DNA of 38,383 nucleotides. Source: Acidobacteriota bacterium. Its GTDB lineage: Bacteria > Actinomycetota > Acidimicrobiia > Acidimicrobiales > Ilumatobacteraceae. The DNA lies in assembly GCA_018969685.1 (NCBI GenBank), contig JAGWXX010000009.1, positions 1 through 38,383 of the forward strand, in the 5' to 3' direction. Below, in pieces: positions 1-8,214 of this stretch; the first letter of the stretch is position 1; every line of letters begins with the position of its first letter. A program made the translations under genes and the position numbers. The notes beneath the pieces are model-generated. The model was not told where the DNA came from. It was given only the letters and a program-made list of their open reading frames with translations, and made no database searches.

Positions 1-385
<385 letters not shown>

Positions 386-389
<4 letters not shown>

Positions 390-1846
390 GGCGCCACCAC
401 GGCGACCACGAGCACGGTGTTGAGTGCGGGGTAGGGCGCCCGTGCCGCCACGCGCACCCGGATGCGGCAGGTGGATGGCGCGACGGCGGCCACCAGTGCG
501 CCCCCCTGCACCGCACACCCCCCGTCGAGCACGGTGTACCTGCGCGCCCCGAGCGAGGGAGTCGCGACGAGGTCGGCGAGCAGCGTGCCGCTGGGGGTTT
601 CGGGGGCCGAGAGCGTGACCGCCATGACCCGTCCGGTGGTGGCGGTGACGAACCTGCCCGACGGACCGTCGACCACCGCGCGGAGGAAGCGCTGCGCGTC
701 GCGGGGGCGCGACGCGTAGGTCGCGCCGGTCGCGCCGGGAATCGCGCGGCACGAGCGCGGGATGCGCGCCGTTGCAGCCCCGGGCTCGGTGCAGCGGAGC
801 CACGTCACCGGAGACGGGCCGGCCGCGCGGACGAAGAAGGTGCCGCCGACTCTGTAGTCGCCGTCGACCGACGGCTGCATCGCGGACGGATAGCGGCGGA
901 GGAGCTCGGCGACCGCCGCGGCAGCGTCGACCATGCCGACGCCGGTGGCGTCGTCGCGGCCCGGGGCGCCGACGTCGCGGGCGGTCGCCAGCATGATCTC
1001 GCGCAGCTCCTGGACGGCGATGTCGGGCTTGATCGAGACGAGGATGGCTGCCGTCCCGCTGACGAACGCCGCGGCCATCGACGATCCGCTCTGCACCTCG
1101 TAGTCGCGCCCGCGGAGCGCCCCGGGCACGGTGGAGAGAATCGCGGTGCCTGGCGCGCCGATGTCGATGTACGAGCCCCGCTGCCCGCTCGCAGCCGGGT
1201 TCCCGTCGCGATCGAGCGCGGTGACCGCCAGCGTCAGGTCGCTGGATGCCGGCCACTTCGGCGTCCCCGACGGTCCGTCGTTGCCCGCGGCCGCGACGAC
1301 GAGCACGTTGCGCGCGGTCGCGTCCGCGATCGCCGACGTCACGCGCGCGTCCTCGTTGAGCGACCCCAGCGACAGGTTGACGATGCGCGCTCCGGCGGAG
1401 ACCGCGGCACCGATGGCGATGGCGAGGTCGCGGGTGGTGCCGGCTCCCTCTGGGCCGAGGATCCGGAGCGGGAGGATCCTCGCGCCGGGCGCGACGCCCG
1501 CGATGCCGATCCCGTTGCCGGCGACCGCCGCAATCGTGCCGGCCACGTGCGTGCCGTGCCCGATCGCGCCGATGTCGCTGCCATCAGGTCCACCCCACCC
1601 GGTGCGGAGGTCCGTGCCGGGAAGGAGGTTCGCGTCGAGATCGGGGTGCGGGCCGCTGCCGCTGTCGACCACGGCGACGACCACGCCGGTGCCCGTCGCG
1701 GTCTGCCACGCCGCCGGTGCGTTGATGGCCCACGCGCCCCACTGCTCGGGGAGGAGCGGGTCGCTCGAGGCGGCGGCAGGTGCGGCGAGGAGAAGCGAAC
1801 CGCACAGCACGGCCGCCGTGGCGGCAGCCGCGAGGCGCCGGAGCAC
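386..1846 (-). CDS. Secreted S8 (subtilisin-family) serine protease
   Basis: This is a 486-residue secreted subtilase. The GTG start lies two bases after the fabI stop and gives a classic signal peptide: basic LRR, a hydrophobic stretch and an APAAAS cleavage region near residue 27. The catalytic triad is visible: Asp61 in VVDSGSG, His97 in GHGTHVAG and Ser256 in GSSMAAAF, with the oxyanion Asn189 in AAAGNDG. The serine motif departs from the usual GTSMAAP: Thr is Ser and Pro is Ala. There is no obvious propeptide between the signal and the catalytic domain. About 165 residues after the catalytic domain contain three cysteines (near LRCTEPG, RSCRA and GGCAV) plus one near the end (STCRIR), suggesting an extracytoplasmic beta-rich appendage. 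No C-terminal membrane anchor is seen, unlike mycosins. The substrate is unknown. It is co-transcribed with fabI and the DUF255 gene by spacing. Confidence 0.93.
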
Positions 1847-1848
1847 CG

Positions 1849-2616
1849 TCAGGTTCCGACGGCGTGGAATCCGCCGTCGACGTGGACGACCTCGCCGGTG
1901 GTCGCGGGGAACCAGTCGGACAGCAGCGCGACGCACGCACGGGCGACCGGTCCTCCGTCCATCACGTCCCATCCCAGCGGCGCGCGCTCGGACCAGACGT
2001 CCTCGAATGCGGCGAACCCGGGGATCGACTTTGCCGCCATCGTCTTCAGCGGACCGGCCGCGACGAGGTTCACGCGGATGCCGCGCGGACCGAGCTCCTT
2101 GGCGAGGTACCGGCTGGTGGCCTCCAGCGCCGCCTTGGCGACGCCCATCCAGTTGTACGCAGGCCATGCGACGGTGTTGTCGAAGTCGAGCCCGACGAAC
2201 GACCCGCCCGGTCCCATCAGGGGCAGGAACGCGTCGGTCAGCACCTTGAGGGAGTACGCGGACACCTCCATGGCGACGGACACGTCCTGCCACGGGGCGG
2301 CCAGCAGGTCGTCGCCGAGGCAGGATGCCGGCGCGAAGCCGATCGAATGGAGCACGCCATCCACCCCGCCGAGCACCCGGCGGGCGGCCTCCCGTGCCGA
2401 CTCCACGTGGTCCGGCACGGTGACGTCGAACTCGGCAACCTCGACCGGGACGTCGAGCTTGCGGGCGGTGCGCTCGGTGATGGACAGCCCCCGCCCCGCG
2501 CCGGTGAGCAGCAGCGTTGCGCCCTCCTGCTGGGCGAGACGGGCGACGCCGAACGCGAGCGACTGGTCCGTGAGGACCCCCGTGACGACGATGCGCTTTC
2601 CCTGGAGAATTCCCAT
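1849..2616 (-). CDS. fabI: NADH-dependent enoyl-[acyl-carrier-protein] reductase, InhA type
   Basis: This 255-residue protein should catalyse the last reduction of each fatty-acid elongation cycle in the cytosol, using NADH. It is a short-chain dehydrogenase fold. The catalytic Tyr154 and Lys161 sit in PAYNWMGVAK, almost identical to InhA. The HSIGF block (Ser91) is also present; it corresponds to the cofactor-contacting Ser94 of InhA. LVAAGP, WSERAPLGW and ALLSDW are InhA-like as well. The substrate-binding region between LKTMAAK and WSERAPLGW is shorter than in mycobacterial InhA, whose long loop accommodates very long chains, so ordinary-length fatty acids are the likelier substrates; that is inference. 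The ATG start lies six bases from a TACGGT -10 box, predicting a leaderless message. It is divergent from npdG. Confidence 0.95.
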   Translation of the reverse strand: MGILQGKRIVVTGVLTDQSLAFGVARLAQQEGATLLLTGAGRGLSITERTARKLDVPVEVAEFDVTVPDHVESAREAARRVLGGVDGVLHSIGFAPASCLGDDLLAAPWQDVSVAMEVSAYSLKVLTDAFLPLMGPGGSFVGLDFDNTVAWPAYNWMGVAKAALEATSRYLAKELGPRGIRVNLVAAGPLKTMAAKSIPGFAAFEDVWSERAPLGWDVMDGGPVARACVALLSDWFPATTGEVVHVDGGFHAVGT

Positions 2617-2622
2617 GCGGCG

Positions 2623-2628
2623 ACCGTA
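2623..2628 (-). promoter_or_regulatory. -10 box of the fabI unit (leaderless)
   Basis: TACGGT on the minus strand ends six bases before the fabI ATG. RNA would start at or next to the start codon. The region where a -35 would lie (about 2646-2651) coincides with the putative -10 region of the divergent npdG gene. Confidence 0.65.
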
Positions 2629-2648
2629 TACGCCGGAGCGCGGATGTG

Positions 2649-2655
2649 TAAGGCT
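2649..2655 (+). promoter_or_regulatory. Probable -10 region of the npdG unit
   Basis: TAAGGCT lies just before the npdG GTG. It is one base longer than the TAGGCT used by pgsA and yajC, so it is either TAAGGC without the final T (seven bases from the GTG) or a slipped variant. It is the weakest of the promoter calls and is supported by its position and by the divergent layout. Confidence 0.4.
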
Positions 2656-2661
2656 CGCTCG

Positions 2662-3357
2662 GTGCGCATCGGCATCATGGGCGGAACGGGTCCGGCGGGG
2701 AGCGGGCTCGCACTGCGGCTCGACGCGGCCGGCTACGGCGCGGTCATCGGGTCGCGCTCGGTGGAGCGCTCGCGAGAGGTGGTGGACCGGCTGGTGTCGG
2801 CGTGGCCCGGCAGGACGGTCGGCGTGGTCGCAGGGACGAACGCCGATGCGGCGGCGTGCGACCTCGTGGTGCTGGCGACGCCGTGGGATTCGGCGGCCAC
2901 GCTCGCCGCGGAGCATGCGGAGGCGCTCACGGGCAAGATCGTCGTCACCATGGCGAACGCCCTCGTGCGCGTCGGCAACGAGTTCCAGCCGCTGGTGCCG
3001 CCGAGGGGGAGCATCGCGGCGCACGTCCAGGCGGCGATTCCCGCGAGCAGGGTGGTCGCGGCGATGCAGCACATCCCGGCGAAGGAGCTGGGCAACCTCG
3101 ACCACCACGTGGACAGCGACGTCCTCGTCTGCTCGGACGACCCCGAGGCGACGGAGACGGTGTGCGACGTCGTGTCGAAGATCCCCGGCTGCCGTCCATT
3201 GAACACCGGTGGGCTGTCGAATGCGCTTGCACTCGAGGCGTTCACGGCGGTGCTCCTGCAGCTCAACGTCCGCTACAAGACGAGGGTCGCGCCCCGGCTC
3301 ACGGGCATCCCCGAGGTCGATCCGGTCACCGGTCGGGACACCGCGATCCGCCACTGA
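2662..3357 (+). CDS. npdG: F420H2:NADP+ oxidoreductase (NADPH-dependent F420 reductase)
   Basis: This 231-residue protein should move hydride between NADP(H) and coenzyme F420 in the cytosol. The N terminus MRIGIMGGTGPAGSGLALRL is the Rossmann signature of the Fno/NpdG family, followed by the NADP-phosphate-binding stretch GSRSVERS. The family block LNTGGLSNALALE is present near the C terminus. I chose the GTG at 2662 because it places the dinucleotide-binding motif at the very N terminus as in relatives; an upstream in-frame ATG at 2644 would add six residues and overlap the putative -10. The gene implies that the host makes F420, although no F420 biosynthesis genes are in the window. It heads a unit with mshC (five bases downstream) and plsC. 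Confidence 0.93.
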   Translation: MRIGIMGGTGPAGSGLALRLDAAGYGAVIGSRSVERSREVVDRLVSAWPGRTVGVVAGTNADAAACDLVVLATPWDSAATLAAEHAEALTGKIVVTMANALVRVGNEFQPLVPPRGSIAAHVQAAIPASRVVAAMQHIPAKELGNLDHHVDSDVLVCSDDPEATETVCDVVSKIPGCRPLNTGGLSNALALEAFTAVLLQLNVRYKTRVAPRLTGIPEVDPVTGRDTAIRH

Positions 3358-3362
3358 ACCCC

Positions 3363-4484
3363 ATGCGACTCTTCGACACCGCGCGACGCGACGTGGTCGC
3401 CTTCGAGCCGCCGCCCACCGTCCTGATGTACACGTGCGGGATCACCCCGTACGACGCCACGCACCTCGGGCACGCGTTCACCTTCGTGTCGTTCGACGTC
3501 CTGCAGCGGCGGCTCGTCGACCTCGGCCACGAGGTCCGGTGCGTCCGCAACGTGACCGACGTCGACGACCCGCTGTTCGAGCGCGCGCGCCGGATGGGCG
3601 TGCACTGGCTCGACCTCGCGGCCGGAGAGGAGCGCCGATTCGAGGAGGACATGCGCGCGCTCGGGGCGCTGCCGGTGTTCAGCACGCCGCGAGCGTCGTC
3701 GGCGATCCCCGACATCAAGGGATTCATCGGCATGGTGGTCGACCGGGGGTTCGCCTATGCCTCGGGCGGGTCGGTCTACTTCGACGTGTCGAGGTTCCCC
3801 GGGTTCGGCGAGGTGTCCGGGTACGACGAGGCGACCATGGTCGCGCTCGCGAAGGAGCGGGGCGGCAACGTCGACGACCCGAACAAACGGCACCCGCTCG
3901 ACTTCGTGCTGTGGCACCCCTCCGCGAGCGACGAGCCCGCCTGGGACACGATGTGGGGCCCGGGGCGCCCGGGCTGGCACATCGAGTGCTCCGCTCTCGC
4001 ACTGCGCGAGCTTGGCCCGACGATCGACCTCCACGGCGGCGGGTCGGACCTGATCTTCCCGCACCACGAGTGCGAGCGCGCGCAATCGGAGGCCGCGACC
4101 GGTGCGCCCTTCGTCCGCCACTGGATGCACGTCGCGATGGTGGGGATGGACGGCCACAAGATGTCCAAGAGCCGCGGCAACCTGGTGTTCGTCGACGCCC
4201 TTCGCGCGCGGCACGATCCGATGGCCATCCGCCTGCTGCTCGTCGAGCACCACTACCGGACGGAGTGGGAGTGGCGCGCGGACATGCCGGCGGAGGCAGA
4301 GGCACGGCTCGCGCGGTGGCGGGATGCATCGACAGGGTCGGGGGATCCGGGGGTGCTCGACGACGTGCGTCGCGCGCTGGACGACGACCTCGACACGCCG
4401 TCTGCCGTGCGGACGATCGACGCAGCCGCGGCCTCGGGGCGCTCCGTCCGTTCCGCGGCGGCGCTCCTGGGGGTGGCCCTGTGA
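3363..4484 (+). CDS. mshC: MshC-like cysteine ligase (mycothiol biosynthesis; CysRS paralogue)
   Basis: The protein (373 residues) is a class I synthetase core. CGITPYDATHLGHA (residues 25-38, with the HIGH-like HLGH) and NVTDVDDPLFERA match MshC, the enzyme that joins cysteine to GlcN-inositol in mycothiol synthesis, better than cysteinyl-tRNA synthetase (CGPTVYD, NITDVDDKI). GGGSDLIFPHHE also has the MshC form, where CysRS usually has GGGNDLIFPHHEN. Putative zinc ligands are Cys25, Cys209 (HIECSAL) and His234. KMSKS is at residues 266-270. The length is shorter than both MshC (about 410) and CysRS (about 460), and the C-terminal tRNA-binding region is reduced. A short CysRS cannot be excluded from one gene alone. 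It follows npdG by five bases and overlaps plsC by four (GTGA). Confidence 0.8.
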   Translation: MRLFDTARRDVVAFEPPPTVLMYTCGITPYDATHLGHAFTFVSFDVLQRRLVDLGHEVRCVRNVTDVDDPLFERARRMGVHWLDLAAGEERRFEEDMRALGALPVFSTPRASSAIPDIKGFIGMVVDRGFAYASGGSVYFDVSRFPGFGEVSGYDEATMVALAKERGGNVDDPNKRHPLDFVLWHPSASDEPAWDTMWGPGRPGWHIECSALALRELGPTIDLHGGGSDLIFPHHECERAQSEAATGAPFVRHWMHVAMVGMDGHKMSKSRGNLVFVDALRARHDPMAIRLLLVEHHYRTEWEWRADMPAEAEARLARWRDASTGSGDPGVLDDVRRALDDDLDTPSAVRTIDAAAASGRSVRSAAALLGVAL

Positions 4485-5230
4485 ACGAGCGCGCCTACCG
4501 GGGCGCGACCGACCTGCAGCGGCGCGTGCGCACGTTGTTGTGGCCGTTGGCCCGGCGCGCGTGGAGGATCGAGGTGACGGGGCTCGAGCAGGTGCCGGTC
4601 GAGGGACCCGCCGTCGTGTGCGCGAACCACGTGTCGTTCCTCGACTCCGCGGTGCTGATGCTCCTGATGCCGCGTCCGATCACGTTCGTCGGCAAGAGCG
4701 AGTACATGGACTCCTGGAAGACGCGCCGGCTCTTTCCCGCGATGGGGATGATCCCGATCGACCGGGGAGGAGGCGAGCGGTCGGAGGCGGCACTCGCCGC
4801 GGCGGAACGGGTCCTGCGCAGCGGCGGGCTGTTCGGCATCTTCCCCGAGGGCACGCGCAGCCGCGACGGAATGCTCTATCGCGGCAAGACGGGCGCCGCC
4901 CGCCTCGCCGCCCGGGTCGACTGCCCGATCCTGCCCGTCGGCATCGTCGGGACGCGGGAGATCCAGCCGCCCGGCGCGCGCGCTCCGCGCGTGTCGGGCA
5001 CGATCCGCGTCACGATCGGCGCCCCCATCCACCCCGGACGTCGGTCGCGGGTCGGCGATGGTGGAGGCGCGCAGGCCGACGGCATGGAACTGCGCGCGGT
5101 GACGGACGAGGTCATGTTCGAGATCATGACGATGACGGGGCAGCCGTACCGCAACGTCTATGCCGGCGGTCCATCCGCACCGCAGTCCGTTCCGGTGGTC
5201 GACTCCGGTCCGCTCGCCGCCCGTCCGTAG
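4481..5230 (+). CDS. plsC: 1-acyl-sn-glycerol-3-phosphate acyltransferase family protein
   Basis: This 249-residue membrane-associated acyltransferase probably transfers a fatty acyl group to lysophosphatidic acid, making phosphatidic acid. The catalytic HX4D motif is NHVSFLD (His50, Asp55), and the second block FPEGTRS lies at 121-127. IPIDRGG and the ILPVGIVGT block complete the PlsC pattern. The GTG start overlaps the mshC stop (GTGA). The C-terminal 60 residues after the core are low in hydrophobicity and not recognisable. The TAG stop is at the same time the first three bases of the thrS -10 box. Exact acyl acceptor is inferred from the family. Confidence 0.88.
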   Translation: MNERAYRGATDLQRRVRTLLWPLARRAWRIEVTGLEQVPVEGPAVVCANHVSFLDSAVLMLLMPRPITFVGKSEYMDSWKTRRLFPAMGMIPIDRGGGERSEAALAAAERVLRSGGLFGIFPEGTRSRDGMLYRGKTGAARLAARVDCPILPVGIVGTREIQPPGARAPRVSGTIRVTIGAPIHPGRRSRVGDGGGAQADGMELRAVTDEVMFEIMTMTGQPYRNVYAGGPSAPQSVPVVDSGPLAARP

Positions 5231-5241
5231 ACTCGGCGGCG
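5215..5241 (+). promoter_or_regulatory. thrS promoter: TAGACT -10 inside a 7-bp inverted repeat
   Basis: TAGACT at 5228-5233 ends seven bases before the thrS GTG, and its TAG is the plsC stop. CGCCGCC (5215-5221) and GGCGGCG (5235-5241) form an inverted repeat with the -10 in the 13-base loop and the right arm ending on the G of the start codon. The -10 is well supported by position; the repeat could be chance in such GC-rich DNA. Confidence 0.6.
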
Positions 5242-7214
5242 TGCCAGGGTCCATCACCGTCTCGCTTCCCGACGGTTCGTCCCGGTCGCTGGCGCAGGGC
5301 TCGTCGACGCTCGACCTCGCTGCCGCAATCGGATCCCGTCTCGCCGCCGCGGCCGTCGCCGCGGAGGTGGACGGAGCGCTGCGGGACCTGACCGCGCCCC
5401 TCACGGACGGACAGTCGGTGCGGATCGTCACCTCCGACAGCGACGAGGGGCGGCACGTGCTGCGGCACTCGACCGCGCACGTCATGGCGCAGGCGGTGCT
5501 GCGGCTCTTCCCGGGCGCGAAGTTCACGATCGGCCCCGCGATCGAGGACGGCTTCTACTACGACTTCGAGCTCCCGGGCGGACGGACGTTCACCGAGGCC
5601 GACCTCGAGGCCGTCGCGGGCGAGATGCGCGCCATCGTCGCCGCCGACCAGCCCTTCGTGCGCGCCGAGGTGGGCGTCGACGAGGCGCTCAGGATGTTCG
5701 CGGACCAGCCGTACAAGTGCGAGATCATCGAGCGGGTCACGTCGGGAGCGGCGGACGGCAGCGACGCCGGAGAGGTGTCCGGTGGAGGTGCGGTGAGCGT
5801 GTACCGCAACTCCGATGCGTTCGTCGACCTCTGCCGGGGCCCGCACGTGCCAGCGACCGGGAGGCTCGGCCACTTCGCGCTGATGAAGGTCGCGGGGGCC
5901 TACTGGCGGGGCAACGAGCGAGGCCCGATGCTGCAGCGCATCTACGGGACCGCGTGGGAGTCGAAGAAGGCGCTCGACGCGCACCTCCACCGCCTCGAGG
6001 AGGCGGAGAAGCGCGACCACCGGCGCCTCGCCACCGAGATGGACCTGCTCTCGTTCCCCGCCGAGCTCGGCGGAGGGCTGGCGGTGTGGCACCCGAAGGG
6101 TGCGATCGTCCGGAAGCTGATGGAGGACTACAGCCGCCGACGGCACCAGGACGGCGGATACCAGTTCGTCTACACGCCCCACCTCGCGAACGGGCGCCTG
6201 TTCGAGACGTCGGGCCACCTCGACTTCTACCGCGACGGCATGTATCCGGCGATGGAGATGGACAACGGGACCTACTACCCGAAGCCCATGAACTGCCCGA
6301 TGCACTGCCTGATCTTCCGGGAGCGCCAGCGCAGCTACCGGGAGCTGCCGCTGCGGCTCTTCGAGCTCGGCACGGTGTACCGCTACGAGCGCGCCGGCAC
6401 GCTGCACGGGTTGCTCCGCATCCGCGGCTTCACCCAGGACGACAGCCACATCTACTGCACGGAGGAGCAGCTGACCGACGAGATCGAGTCGCTGCTCGAC
6501 TTCGTCGTGTCGGTGCTCAGGGCGTTCGGCTTCGAGGACTTCGGCTTCAACCTCTCGACGCGGGATCCCGACAAGTCGGTCGGCTCGGACGGGATCTGGG
6601 AGCGCGCGACGTCGGCGCTTCGGGAGGCAATGGAGCGGCACGGAGTCGGCTACGCGGTGAAGGAGGGTGACGCGGCCTTCTACGGTCCGAAGATCGACAT
6701 CGACGTCCGCGACGCGATCGGGCGGAAGTGGCAGCTGAGCACGATCCAGTGCGACTTCAACCTCCCCGAGCGGTTCGGGCTGGAGTACGTGGCGAGCGAC
6801 AACACGAGGCGCCGTCCGATCATGCTGCACCGCGCGCTCTTCGGGTCGGTCGAGCGGTTCTTCGGCGTGCTGCTCGAGCACTACGGCGGGTCCTTTCCGG
6901 CGTGGCTCGCGCCGGTGCAGGCACGGGTCCTCGGAGTGACCAGCGAGCACGACGCATACGCCGAGTCGGTGCGCGACGCGCTGGTCGCCGCCGGGTTCCG
7001 CGCGGACTGGGTCGCGGCCGACGAGCAGCTGGGAAAACGGATCCGCTCGGCGAAGATGGAACGGCTGCCCTACGTGCTGGTGGTCGGCGCCGACGACGTT
7101 CGCGACGGCACCGTGGGCGTCAACCCGCGCGGCGGCGAGGTCGTGCGCGGCGTGCCGGTCGGCCGGTTCATCGACGATCTCCGGGCGGAGACGGCGGGGA
7201 CCTCCGTTGCTTGA
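5241..7214 (+). CDS. thrS: Threonyl-tRNA synthetase
   Basis: This is a full-length 657-residue class II synthetase that charges tRNA-Thr. Order of domains: a TGS domain (about residues 1-65), the editing domain with HSTAH and CRGPH (the zinc/editing residues that clear Ser-tRNA-Thr), the catalytic core with MNCPMH, the motif-2 region around RYERAGTLHG, DDSHIYC and LHRALFGS (together giving the Cys-His-His zinc site), and a C-terminal anticodon domain from about 555. The GTG start at 5241 sits seven bases after TAGACT and is preferred over upstream in-frame codons. There is no T-box leader: the upstream region is coding sequence of plsC. The next gene starts within its last codons. Confidence 0.97.
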   Translation: MPGSITVSLPDGSSRSLAQGSSTLDLAAAIGSRLAAAAVAAEVDGALRDLTAPLTDGQSVRIVTSDSDEGRHVLRHSTAHVMAQAVLRLFPGAKFTIGPAIEDGFYYDFELPGGRTFTEADLEAVAGEMRAIVAADQPFVRAEVGVDEALRMFADQPYKCEIIERVTSGAADGSDAGEVSGGGAVSVYRNSDAFVDLCRGPHVPATGRLGHFALMKVAGAYWRGNERGPMLQRIYGTAWESKKALDAHLHRLEEAEKRDHRRLATEMDLLSFPAELGGGLAVWHPKGAIVRKLMEDYSRRRHQDGGYQFVYTPHLANGRLFETSGHLDFYRDGMYPAMEMDNGTYYPKPMNCPMHCLIFRERQRSYRELPLRLFELGTVYRYERAGTLHGLLRIRGFTQDDSHIYCTEEQLTDEIESLLDFVVSVLRAFGFEDFGFNLSTRDPDKSVGSDGIWERATSALREAMERHGVGYAVKEGDAAFYGPKIDIDVRDAIGRKWQLSTIQCDFNLPERFGLEYVASDNTRRRPIMLHRALFGSVERFFGVLLEHYGGSFPAWLAPVQARVLGVTSEHDAYAESVRDALVAAGFRADWVAADEQLGKRIRSAKMERLPYVLVVGADDVRDGTVGVNPRGGEVVRGVPVGRFIDDLRAETAGTSVA

Positions 7215-7713
7215 GCACCTCTGGAACGGTTGGCGCGCGGACTACGTCCAGCGCGGAACCGGACGGGGAAGCGGCGACAAGTCCGTCTTCTCGTCGATCC
7301 TCGAGTCGGGCATGGCGGACGACGAGTCGTTCATCGTCCGTCGCGGAAACAGGTGCTTCGCGATCCTGAACGCCTTCCCGTACTCGTGCGGCCACGTGCT
7401 GGTGCTGCCGTACCGCGAGGTGGGGGAGCTCGAGCTGCTGGACGACGTGGAGCGGGGCGAGTTGTGGCTCATGGTGCAGCAGGCCGTGACGGTCCTGAAG
7501 GAGGAATACCGGCCGCACGGCGTGAACGTCGGCATCAACCTGGGTGCGGCTGCGGGTGGAAGCATCGCGCAGCACCTCCACGTCCACGTCGTGCCGAGGT
7601 GGGGCGGCGACTCCAACTTCATGGTGTCGGTGGCGAACACGAAGATCCTCCCGGAGGCGCTCGGGACGACGTGGGCCCGGGTGTCGCGACGCTGGTCGGA
7701 GTCGGTCGCATGA
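7207..7713 (+). CDS. HIT-family hydrolase/phosphorylase (Rv2613c-type Ap4A phosphorylase relative)
   Basis: This 168-residue protein carries the histidine triad HLHVHVV (His123, His125, His127), which forms the nucleotidyl-transfer site. The N-terminal LEHLWNGWRADYV and the middle block NAFPYSCGHVLVLPYR are typical of the actinobacterial HIT group that includes M. tuberculosis Rv2613c, reported as a diadenosine tetraphosphate phosphorylase. It therefore probably acts on Ap4A or a related dinucleotide; substrate is inference. The start is a TTG overlapping the thrS end by eight bases; it is chosen because LWxxWRxxY homology begins almost immediately. The thrS-HIT-pgsA neighbourhood is the same as in Mycobacterium. 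Confidence 0.88.
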   Translation: MLEHLWNGWRADYVQRGTGRGSGDKSVFSSILESGMADDESFIVRRGNRCFAILNAFPYSCGHVLVLPYREVGELELLDDVERGELWLMVQQAVTVLKEEYRPHGVNVGINLGAAAGGSIAQHLHVHVVPRWGGDSNFMVSVANTKILPEALGTTWARVSRRWSESVA

Positions 7714-8204
7714 GCGCGGCCGACGACGAGCTCCGCGACCAGCTGCCCGGCGACCTCGACGCCTCCGCGTTCGTCGGGCCGTACCAGTTCCCCGACAACA
7801 GCCGGCGACGGTGGCCGGCTGCGATCTACCTCGTCGTCTCCGCGGCGTGCTGGGCGTCGTGGCTCGCGGCGCCCGCGTCCCCCCTGGTGAACGACGGGCT
7901 CGCGTGGGCGGGTGCGCTCCTCGCTGCACTCGCTGCGTACGCGATCTCCTCGTCGTGGCGCATGGCCGTCGACGAGACGGGTGCGCTCGTGCGGGCGTCC
8001 GCTGCTGCGGGGTTCGCGGTCGGGCACGCATCCGCGCAGCAGGTGTGGAGGGGCGTGCGCAGCCGTCCGACGTGGCGGGTCCTCTGCTACAGCAGCGAGA
8101 ATCCCCCGGCCACGCGTGCACTCGTGCTGATCGATGCGATCGACGGGACCGTGGTCGAGTCGCTGGTGGAGGCGAATCCCGAGGACGCCCGCACCCAGGG
8201 GTAG
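7710..8204 (+). CDS. Membrane protein of unknown function between HIT and pgsA
   Basis: I do not recognise this 164-residue protein with certainty. It has an acidic N terminus, two predicted membrane helices close together (about 36-54 and 63-81) and a soluble C-terminal half that reads like a small beta domain (WRMAVDETGALVRAS onward), similar in arrangement to bacterial PH-domain membrane proteins; that resemblance is tentative. The ATG overlaps the HIT stop (ATGA). Its TAG stop is embedded in the TAGGCT -10 box of pgsA. Its position just before the phosphatidylinositol mannoside genes makes an envelope role possible but unproven. Confidence 0.78.
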   Translation: MSAADDELRDQLPGDLDASAFVGPYQFPDNSRRRWPAAIYLVVSAACWASWLAAPASPLVNDGLAWAGALLAALAAYAISSSWRMAVDETGALVRASAAAGFAVGHASAQQVWRGVRSRPTWRVLCYSSENPPATRALVLIDAIDGTVVESLVEANPEDARTQG

Positions 8205-8207
8205 GCT
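8202..8207 (+). promoter_or_regulatory. -10 box of the pgsA unit (leaderless)
   Basis: TAGGCT ends seven bases before the pgsA GTG. Its first three bases are the stop codon of the preceding membrane-protein gene. Confidence 0.6.
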
Positions 8208-8214
8208 CGCCGGA

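Noticed and set aside
3363-4484. Call as ordinary cysteinyl-tRNA synthetase
   Set aside because: CGITPYDATHLGHA, DDPLFERA and GGGSDLIFPHHE match MshC better and the tRNA-binding C terminus is reduced; kept as the stated alternative.
5160-5240. T-box riboswitch upstream of thrS
   Set aside because: The upstream sequence is plsC coding sequence up to the -10 box; no specifier stem or T-box sequence is visible. The same holds for alaS.
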